In this document: positions 44,455 through 52,235 of the stretch, piece after piece
How the letters are laid out: each line of letters opens with the position of its first letter
Numbering within the stretch: the first letter of the stretch is position 1
NCBI RefSeq assembly: GCF_031143425.1
Contig: NC_090439.1
Coordinates: 356,432,027 to 356,496,026, forward strand
Direction: 5' to 3'
Origin: Pleurodeles waltl
Lineage: Eukaryota; Chordata; Amphibia; Caudata; Salamandridae
Length of the DNA: 64,000 nt
Notes under the pieces: model-generated
What the model was told of the DNA's origin: nothing
Database searches by the model: none
What the model saw: the letters and a program-made list of their open reading frames with translations, nothing else
Translations under genes and position numbers: made by a program

Positions 44455-46531
44455 TCAAGGTGGACAATGTGACAGAGTGGGCAACGTTCTCTGGCTTCTG
44501 CCTGGATCGCAGGGACTGTTTGCGGGTGATTCTCCCTCTGCAGGGAGTAGGGTGCTGGTGGCCCATTGTTCCTGGTGTGGGGCCTCCTGTCCACTAGTGT
44601 CAGTGGAGGTAGAAGGCTGTTCATCAGAGTGGCTAGTGTCAGGGGCCTGTTGATGTGCCACTGCCTCCCTCATAGTGTTGGCCATGTCTGCTAGCACCTC
44701 TGCAATGGTGACCAGGGTGGTGTGGATGTCCCTCAGGTCCTCCCTGATTCCCAGGTATTGTCCCTCCTGCAGCTGCTGGGTCTCCTGCAACTTGGCCAGT
44801 ATCTGGCCAATGGTCTCCTGGGAATGGTGGTATACTCCCAGGATGTTGGTGAGTGCCTCCTGGAGAGTCAGTTCTCTGGGCCTGTCCTCCCCCTGTCGCA
44901 CAGCAGTCCTCCCAGCTTCCCTGTTGTCCTGTGGCTCTGGCCCCAGACCCTTGTGCCCACTGCAGTATACAAAAGAGGTGAAGTCCCACTCCAGAAGTTC
45001 ATGAGGATATGAAAGTACAGATTAATTTTATTGTTGTACAGGCATTATAGTCCCAAATATACAAAAAGTCACTGATTAATAGGACAAAGTACAAGATCCA
45101 AGGTCCAAATATGATGACCAAAGGAGAAGAGAGGATGAGCCAACACGTGTTTCGCCCCCTCTGGCTATATATAAGCCGGGGCTTTCTCAAGGCTGAAAAT
45201 AAACAGAAAAAACAAGTTGCAAGTGGAGTTATTCATATGAACAAGTAAGATGTCATTAAAGGCACCATTAAGAGAATGAGCAGAAAGGAAATCCCATGCA
45301 AAGGTCGTTGGAGGTGTAATCATCCAAGATGTGAAATGGTTGAAACCAAGTGCTTAATAAGAAATTGATACGTAAGTGCAATTGGTGAATACAGTCAGAC
45401 CCAAGTGCATCGAAAGTCCAGGGAAACAGAGGGACAACCAATGGCATGTCATTCATGCTCCCAAGATAAGATAATGCTAGAAGAAGTGGTGGGGTAGAAA
45501 TAGAGTTTATTAAAAGGAAAACAGTCCGCAGTTACTGCCACTGACCCCAGGTCCCCGCTCGTCCTGTGTTTGTGGGGTTTGTGGGGTTGCCTGGGGTCCC
45601 TGTACTGGTGGACACACTGTTGATTGAGGGATAGGCCCGCTGGGTGGGTGCTGTGCTGGAGTTTCCTGAGGGGGAGGCTCTCTGGTGGTATGGGACCGTG
45701 TCTGGGTAACCGACTGTCCAGAGGTCCCTGATGGGCCAGGTTGGTCATCCTGATCCAGGCGTGCAGAGCTGCTGTCATCACTGTGGGCCTCTTCTGTGGG
45801 GAGACTGGATATTGCTGGCACCTCCTCTCCAGTGACGTTGTGTGGGGGTCCTGTGGGGATGTAAATGCAGTGTTATTGTTTCTGCGTTTGACATCTTGTG
45901 CATGGGTATGTTTCCATCTATGGTTGTTATTACCAAGGCAAGCTTTGGCTTGTGTGAGTAGTTATTTGGTTGGCTAAGTGATTGTCACTAGTGTGCATGC
46001 TGTGGTGATGGGTGTCCATGCTTTGTTGTTGCATGCAGTGCTGGATGGGTTGCGATGGTGGGTTGTATGTGAAGCGGTGGGGTGATGGGGTTGAGGGTAG
46101 GGTTGGGGGTATGTGATGGCATGCAGGTAGGGGGGTGAAAGTAGTAAAGATTTGACTTACCAGAATCCAGTCCTCCTGGTACTCCTGCCAGGCCCTAGTA
46201 TTGCCAAGACTTGCTCCTCCCATGTTGTTAGTTGTGGGGGAGGAGGTGGGGGTCCACCACCAGTCCTCTGTATAGCTATCTGGTATCTTGCAACCACATA
46301 ACACACCTTCCCCCGTAGGTCGTTCCACCTCTTCCTGATGTCATCCCTTGTTCTGGGGTGCTGTCCCACGGCGTTGACCCTGTCCATGATCTTCCGCCAT
46401 AACTCCATCTTCCTTGCAAAGGATGTCTGCTGCACCTGTGATCTGAATAGCTGTGGCTCTATCCGGATGATTTCCTCCACCATGGCCCTTAGCTCCTCCT
46501 CTGATAACCTGGGGTGTCTTTGTGGTGCCAT
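44455..46531 (-). pseudogene. Harbinger SANT1 (H2)
   Basis: Exon 1 is 46531-46161, from MAPQRHPRLSEEEL through the SANT core (IRIEPQLFRSQVQ, KMELWRKIMDRVNAVG, RDDIRKRWNDLRGKV) and a proline run into LTTWEEQVLAILG, ending before GTAAGT. Exon 2 encodes the acidic linker (EEAHSDDSSSARLD), is interrupted by a 569-bp insertion (45532-44964), and resumes with RPRELTLQEALTNILGVYHH, the coiled ETQQLQEGQYLG helix and a C-terminal segment to 44455. The SANT domain is uninterrupted here, unlike the H1 copy downstream of it. AATAAA on the minus strand lies at 44323-44318. Confidence 0.87.
44964..45532 (-). mobile_element. 569-bp insertion in SANT1 exon 2, possible Penelope-like remnant
   Basis: Absent from the matching site of H1 and flanked by ACTGC on both sides (44959-44963 and 45533-45537). 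No ORF of note. On the minus strand, 45193-45139 reads a CTTGAGAAAGCCCC arm, an AT loop, then GGGGGCGAAACACG. The short stem followed by GAAAC recalls the core of hammerhead-ribozyme motifs found in Penelope-like elements, but the CUGANGA box is not perfect. The insertion is certain; its class is a guess. Confidence 0.7.
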
Positions 46532-47122
46532 GGGTGTAGTGTGAGTGGTGTGTGTAAGTGTGTGTGGGGTGATGTGTTGGGGTGTGAGCTGTGAGGTGCG
46601 TGGATGGTGTAAGGGTGATGGTGTTCTGTGACTCTGATTGTGTGGGTGCTCCTGGTTTGTCTCGCTATCTGTTGTAAATTGTTTGTAGTGGTAAAGGGTT
46701 GTGGGTAATGTAGGTGTGTGTTTTATAGTGGTGTTGGTGTGTGGGTGTGGTGGGTGTATGTGTGTCAGGTGTGTGTAGATTGAATTGTCCAATGTGGTGT
46801 TGTTTTGTTTGTGTGTGTGTATTTTGAGCGCGGCAGTATATACCGCCAATGGTTTACTGCGGTTGAATATCCGCCATGGTGATTCGTGGGTCATAATGAT
46901 GTGGGCGTAGTTCTGTTGGCGTAACGGTGTGGGTTTTGGTACTGCCAGTTTATCACTGACCTTTGGTCTGGCGGACTTGTGTGTGTGTTTGTGTGTGTAT
47001 AGTGGCAGATTTCTATATGTAGGTCATAATCCGGGTAGCAGTATACCGCCGTGGTCGCAGTATGTTGGCGGCAGTCAGCATGGCAGTAAGCAGCACTTAC
47101 CGGCAATGTCATAATGAGGGCC

Positions 47123-47707
47123 TTTCTGACCATTTTTTCCCAAATGGTTCAATAAGGCAATCATATCATACTTGCACTCATCCCTTGTTTTGGACGCAAT
47201 CAGCAAGTCATCGATGTACTGCACCAAGGTCGATTGGACAGGCAATTCCAATGACTCTAAGTTCTTCTTCAAGATCTGATTGAATATGGAAGGTAACTCT
47301 GAAATCCCTTGAGGAATTCTGCACCAGCAATAAACTTGATCCAGAAATTTGAAACAAAAGAGAAATTGACTACCCTCATGAAGAGGCACAGAAAAGAAGG
47401 CTTGCGACAAATCAATAACAGTGAACCACTCAGCATCACATGGAATCTAAAACATTATCACAGCTGGATTTGGCACCACAGGACAAAATTTGACCACAAT
47501 CTCATTTATTTTTCTCAAGTCCTGGACAATTCGAACTTTCCCACAGGGCTTTTGCAAACCCATTATCGGTGAATTACATGGACTGCTCAATACTTCCTTC
47601 AAAATCCCTGGCTTTACAAAGTCTGCAATTATCTGGGCAACCTTCATAACGATTTCTTGTGACATGTGGTATTGTGGAAGTTGTGGAAAAACTGCATTCG
47701 GCTTCAC
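47123..47707 (-). pseudogene. pol: ERV reverse transcriptase (fingers/palm)
   Basis: Minus-strand frames from 47707 downward give RT fingers and palm: PNAVFPQLPQYHMS, then SPIMGLQKPCGKVRIVQDLR, a stop or shift near 47450, then SQAFFSVPLHEGSQFLFCFK, IPQGISELPSIFNQ, and the catalytic LVQYIDDLLIAS box (about 47210). YIDD is a variant of the YXDD polymerase motif. The frame continues through the H2 boundary into 37868. The N-terminus of RT, protease and nucleocapsid are absent at the LINE junction. Confidence 0.9.
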
Positions 47708-47713
47708 AGTAAC

Positions 47714-48546
47714 TTTCTCATTTTTCTGCGCCTCGCCTCCGGCGCTTCTGCCCCCGTTGTGCCCCTCTGATTGCTGTTTCCCCGATCGTGTACTGTGCCA
47801 TTACTGTATTTCATACTGTGTGTTTTCATATTGTGACTGCCTTTAATTTCGCTCGTTTTTTGTGCCTTTTGCCCCTTGTGCGCTCCCCCTGCTCTCCGAT
47901 CCCTGCTGCTGCCTCCCTGCGGCCCCGCCCCCCTCGCACCCCCATTCGCCGCTCCCTCCCGCCTCCCAGCTGCTCCTCCCTCCCCCCTCCCTTCTTAATG
48001 GCTGGCGCTGCGCGTCGCGAGTGAGCGACCTCTGACCTGTTTCAGGTCCTGAGCTCGCCCCCCACGACCGCAGCACCAACCTGCTGCCTCCTGCCTCTGT
48101 CCCCCGACCACGCTGCTATTTGCGTGTTCGAGGCCCTCCTCCACCCGCAGGCATCCTCCTGCGCCTCATCCCTGGGGTCTAGTGGGCTCTGACTAGCTTC
48201 ACTTGACCCGTGTGCCGCTTTCCGCCGTCCCGTAAGTTGTTTTTCTCATTTTTCTGCGCCTCGCCTCCGGCGCTTCTGCCCCCGTTGTGCCCCTCTGATT
48301 GCTGTTTCCCCGATCGTGTACTGTGCCATTACTGTATTTCATACTGTGTGTTTTCATATTGTGACTGCCTTTAATTTAGCTAGTTTTTTGTGCCTTTTGC
48401 CCCTTGTGCGCTCCCCCTGTTCTCCGATCCCTGCCGCTGCCTCCCTGCGGCCCCACCCCCCTCGCGCCCCCATTCGCCGCTCCCTCCCGCCACCCGCCTC
48501 CCAGCTGATCCTCCCTCCCCCCTCCCTTCTTAATGGCTGGCGCTGC
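47714..48546 (+). repeat. Duplicated 5' UTR segment of LINE (528-bp period)
   Basis: TTTCTCATTTTTCTGCGCCTCGCC begins at 47714 and again at 48242, and identity is very high through ATGGCTGGCGCTGCGCGTC in both. This looks like one and a half promoter-type monomers, or a recombination product of two copies. Confidence 0.9.
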
Positions 48547-51500
48547 GCGTCCGCGCCGCTGGTGCGCCGGAGGCGCGCCAGAGGCAAGCCCGTCTGCACC
48601 CGTCCGCACCTGGACCGCGCCCAGCGCCACCCCCCCTGGTCCCCGCACCCCCGCAGCCCCTGCGTCCGCTACTCAACCAACAAACTCCGCGCACTCAACC
48701 CCGGCCCCTCCGCAGAGTGCTTCCTTGCAACCCCGAAGCACACAAAAGGACCCTTCTCCTGCCGCACCTGCAACTTCTCCTGCGACAGAACGGCGAAGCC
48801 AACAACAAGAACTTCCAACACCAACCACCTGAACTGCATCCTCATCAACACACGCTCCGCACGAAAACACGCCATCGAACTCTGGGACTTACTCGACACC
48901 ACCGCCCCTGACGTGGCCTTCCTGACCGAAACCTGGTGGAATGACTCCTCGGCCCCGGACATCGCAATCGCCATACCGGAGGGATACAAAATCACCAGAA
49001 GAGATCGAACCAACGGAATCGGCGGCGGAATAGCCATCGCCCACAAATCTACCCTCAAAATCCACACCCACACGGACGACACCCACAAGACAGCCGAACA
49101 CCTCCACTTCCAGATCCACACGGACCCTAACACGACCCTCAGAGGAACTCTCATATACCGCCCTCCAGGACCAAGAGCCCCCTTCAGCAACACCGTCGTC
49201 GACATCGCGAGCACCCACGCCCTCGCTTCCCCAGACTACATCCTCCTGGGAGATCTAAACTACCATCTGGAAAATAACAACGACGTCAACACCGCATCAC
49301 TGACCTCCAACCTCCTCAACCTCGGACTCCGTCAACTGGTCAACACTCCCACCCACATCGCCGGACACACTCTTGACCCCCTCTTCACCTCAAGCAACCA
49401 CATCTCTTTCAGCCACACCTCCGAACTCCACTGGACCGACCATCACTGCGTCCACTTTTCCTATACGAAAATCACCGAACACCACCGCATCCCCCTACCT
49501 CCTCACCGCCGCTGGGGAAAAATCACCCAAGACCAACTAACCAGCACCCTCGTCAAAAACCCACCACCCGACTCAACCGACCCGAGCACTGCCGCCATCA
49601 ACCTCCATCAATGGATCCTCGACTGCGCCAACACCTTAGCCCCACTCAAGAAACCCACCGCCAACCAAGGAAAGAAAAAACCAGCCTGGTTCACAGACGA
49701 ACTGACCGCCTCCAAAAGCCGCTGCCAGAAGCTCAAGAAGAAGTGGATCTTAGAGCGCACACCCGACAACCTCGCCTCCCTCAAAGACGCCAACCGTGAA
49801 CACCACCAACGGATCCGAGTCGCCAAGTGCGCCCACTTCATTGAACGCATCAACAACAACGCCCACGACTGCAAAGAACTCTTCGGCATCGTAAAGGAAC
49901 TCTCAAACCCCAACGCCAACTCCAACGACATCCCGCCCTCCCAGAAACTCTGCGACGACCTCTCCACCTTCTTCCACCAGAAAATCACAACCATCCACGA
50001 CAGCTTCAACACCACTCCGCCGCCAGACCCCACCCCTGACATCTCCGCAGACGCCTGCCACCTCACCGCCTGGACCCACGTGGACGACACCGAAACAATG
50101 ACAACCATGAACACCATCCACTCAGGCTCCCCCACGGACCCATGCCCACATCACGTGTTCAACAAAGCCAACGCCATCATCGCCCCCAAACTCCGCAAGA
50201 TCATCAACCTCTCCTTCGACTCCGCCACCTTCCCAGACAGCTGGAAACACGCAGAAATCCAACCCCTTCTCAAGAAACCCAAGGCTGACCCCAACGACCT
50301 CAAAAACTTCCGACCGATCTCTCTCCTCCCTTTTCCAGCAAAAGTCATCGAGAAGATCGTCAACACCCAGCTCGCCCTCTTCCTCAAAGACAACTCCATC
50401 CTAGACCCCTCTCAATCTGGTTTCAGACAAAACCACAGCACCGAGACTGCACTCCTCGCCGCCACAGATGACATCAGAACTCAAATGGACAACGGCGAAA
50501 CCTCGGCCCTCATCCTCCTCGACCTATCTGCCGCTTTTGACACAGTCTGCCACCGCACCCTACTGACCCGCCTCCATGAAGCCGGCATCCAAGATAAAGC
50601 CCTCAACTGGATCTCATCCTTCCTCTCCGACAGAACCCAGAGAGTACGACTCTCCCCTTTCCGCTCCAAAGCCACCAACCTCTTCTGCGGCGTCCCCCAA
50701 GGCTCCTCCCTCAGCCCTACGTTGTTCAACGTCTACATGGCCCCCCTCGCTAAACTGGCCCGCCAACATCACCTCAGCATCATCTCCTACGCCGACGACA
50801 CCCAGCTCGTCCTCTCCCTGACCAAAGACCCACTCACCGCCAAAACCAACCTCCACGAGGGACTAAAAGCCATCGCCGAGTGGATGAACGACAGCCGCCT
50901 GAAGCTCAACTCCGACAAGACGGAAGGCCTCATCCTCGGGCGCACCCCTTCGGCCTGGAACGACTCCTGGTGGCCCACCGACTTCGGTCCCCCACCCACC
51001 CCAGCCAGCCATGCAAGAAACCTTGGCTTCATCCTGGACTCCGCCCTCACCATGTCCAAACAGATCAGCGCCGTCTCCTCTTCCTGCTTCAACACCCTTC
51101 GAATGCTCCGCAGAATTTTCAAGTGGATCCCAACAGGAACCAGAAAGACGGTGACCCAAGCCCTCGTCAGTAGCAGACTTGACTACGGCAACGCACTCTA
51201 CACAGGCATCCCAACAAAAGACATCAAACGACTCCAGCGTATCCAAAATGCATCCGGCCGCCTGATCCTCGACATACACCGCCGATGTCACATCTCCCCT
51301 CACCTGAAGGACCTCCACTGGATCCCCGTGGACAAGAGGATCACCTTTAAACTCCTCACCCACGCTCACAAGGCTCTACACAACACCGGACCCACCTACC
51401 TCAACTCCAGACTCAACTTTTACGCCCCCACTCGTCAACTCCGCTCTGCCAATCTCGCCCTCGCCATCGTCCCCAGGATCCAGCGCAAGACCTCCGGCAG

Positions 51501-51618
51501 CAGATCCTTCTCCTTCCTCGCCGCCAAGACCTGGAACTCTCTCCCCACCTCACTACGACAGACCCAGGACCTCCTTACCTTCAGGAGACTCCTCAAGACC
51601 TGGCTTTTCGACCGCTAA
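48316..51618 (+). CDS. LINE ORF2-type protein: endonuclease plus reverse transcriptase, uninterrupted
   Basis: 1100 codons without a stop. Residues 1-90 are hydrophobic and proline-rich and may be partly untranslated. A Cys-containing segment (CRTCNFSC) is near 155. The APE-type endonuclease (about 170-400) has ILINTRS (N178), FLTETWW (E205), LLGDLN (D313, N315) and the catalytic WTDHH pair (D375, H376). The reverse transcriptase (about 640-920) has FRPISLLPFPAKVIEKIVN, SGFRQNHSTETAL, LLDLSAAFDT (D736), GVPQGSSLSP and YADD (D827, D828). A C-terminal part with FKWIP, LDYGNALYTGIP and HWIPVDKRI follows. All key catalytic residues are present. It nicks target DNA and copies its RNA there. The ATG at 48316 is simply the first in frame; the next in-frame Met is hundreds of codons later, so a non-AUG or upstream start is possible. 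L2/CR1 assignment rests on the motifs and the short tandem 3' tail. Confidence 0.92.
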   Translation: MYCAITVFHTVCFHIVTAFNLASFLCLLPLVRSPCSPIPAAASLRPHPPRAPIRRSLPPPASQLILPPPSLLNGWRCASAPLVRRRRARGKPVCTRPHLDRAQRHPPWSPHPRSPCVRYSTNKLRALNPGPSAECFLATPKHTKGPFSCRTCNFSCDRTAKPTTRTSNTNHLNCILINTRSARKHAIELWDLLDTTAPDVAFLTETWWNDSSAPDIAIAIPEGYKITRRDRTNGIGGGIAIAHKSTLKIHTHTDDTHKTAEHLHFQIHTDPNTTLRGTLIYRPPGPRAPFSNTVVDIASTHALASPDYILLGDLNYHLENNNDVNTASLTSNLLNLGLRQLVNTPTHIAGHTLDPLFTSSNHISFSHTSELHWTDHHCVHFSYTKITEHHRIPLPPHRRWGKITQDQLTSTLVKNPPPDSTDPSTAAINLHQWILDCANTLAPLKKPTANQGKKKPAWFTDELTASKSRCQKLKKKWILERTPDNLASLKDANREHHQRIRVAKCAHFIERINNNAHDCKELFGIVKELSNPNANSNDIPPSQKLCDDLSTFFHQKITTIHDSFNTTPPPDPTPDISADACHLTAWTHVDDTETMTTMNTIHSGSPTDPCPHHVFNKANAIIAPKLRKIINLSFDSATFPDSWKHAEIQPLLKKPKADPNDLKNFRPISLLPFPAKVIEKIVNTQLALFLKDNSILDPSQSGFRQNHSTETALLAATDDIRTQMDNGETSALILLDLSAAFDTVCHRTLLTRLHEAGIQDKALNWISSFLSDRTQRVRLSPFRSKATNLFCGVPQGSSLSPTLFNVYMAPLAKLARQHHLSIISYADDTQLVLSLTKDPLTAKTNLHEGLKAIAEWMNDSRLKLNSDKTEGLILGRTPSAWNDSWWPTDFGPPPTPASHARNLGFILDSALTMSKQISAVSSSCFNTLRMLRRIFKWIPTGTRKTVTQALVSSRLDYGNALYTGIPTKDIKRLQRIQNASGRLILDIHRRCHISPHLKDLHWIPVDKRITFKLLTHAHKALHNTGPTYLNSRLNFYAPTRQLRSANLALAIVPRIQRKTSGSRSFSFLAAKTWNSLPTSLRQTQDLLTFRRLLKTWLFDR

Positions 51619-51705
51619 CAGCTCACCCCCCCCCCAGCGCCTCGAAACCCTGACGGGTACATAGTGCGCTTTATAAATGTAATGATTGATTGATTGATTG
51701 ATTGA

Positions 51706-52230
51706 CCTCTACCCCTCATCTGGGGCTGAAACATCATGTTCCCCTGCTGCTGTAGCAGCAACTGCTGTGGAAAATTCCCTTGCATTCCTGTTTGAGCTGC
51801 TTTAATCTGCATCATCATTGCCTTCTCTTTCAACTTTTTCTGCTTCAACTCAGTCTCATCACAACAGTATTTTGCATGCTGCAACACCTCATCAATCGGC
51901 TTTGCTTGCCAGCAAATCAAATGACTCTTAATCATCTGGCCAATTTCAGGTGTTAACCCTTCCACAAATCTGAACACAAAATGAATCATAATCATAATCA
52001 TATAATCATAATTCAAACACCCCTCTCCCTTAGAAGCACTCTGTGGGCCATTCAGCTTGTCCAACCATTCAGTCAGCTTCTGAGCTGTCAATCATTGCAG
52101 CAAAATGTTACTTGCTTGGACTGGTGGCACCTGCTATGCAACTGCATTCGGTGTCTGTGGTGTCAACAATTTCAAACTCTGGCTAACGTTTGACCCTGCC
52201 ATAGCATCTGGAAGTGCTACAAATGGACTG
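51706..52230 (-). pseudogene. gag: ERV gag, capsid C-terminal part
   Basis: From 52230 downward: a linker, TAG and TGA stops near 52136 and 52090, then LTEWLDKLNGPQ, FVEGLTPEIGQMIKSHL (a capsid C-terminal signature in position), a Lys/Gln-rich helix and glutamine-rich sequence up to QPQMRGRG at the LINE junction. A TTATGA-type triplet expansion (51985-52010) adds an MIMIM run. The nucleocapsid zinc knuckle is missing. The frame is joined to the 54905-56004 part across the solo LTR. Confidence 0.75.
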
Positions 52231-52235
52231 AGGTC

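Larger units (their letters stand above)
37869..47122. mobile_element. Harbinger DNA transposon copy H2 (three genes), inverted relative to H1
   Basis: 9254 bp flanked by TTT (37866-37868 and 47123-47125). Ends: GGCCCTCATTACAAC on the left, and GGCCCTCATTATGAC as reverse complement on the right. Orientation is opposite to H1: SANT2 (-), transposase (+), SANT1 (-). It interrupts ERV RT codons. With the element and one TTT set aside, the flanking viral frame is continuous, which confirms both boundaries. It contains a 569-bp secondary insertion at 44964-45532. The gene lesions differ from those of H1. Confidence 0.93.
47714..51705 (+). mobile_element. L2/CR1-type LINE, nearly full length, with duplicated 5' segment
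   Basis: A single ORF with endonuclease and RT, and a 3' end (GTGCGCTTTATAAATGTAA) followed by five GATT-type repeats. The true 5' end by comparison with the copy at 57870 is GAGCGACCTCTGACCTG at 48023. Ahead of it lies a 5' piece, 47714-48018, nearly identical to 48242-48546 (offset 528), which ends just after the ATGGCTGGCGC segment. No target-site duplication is seen, and flanking ERV sequence jumps from gag to RT, so insertion or later recombination removed viral DNA. Confidence 0.9.
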
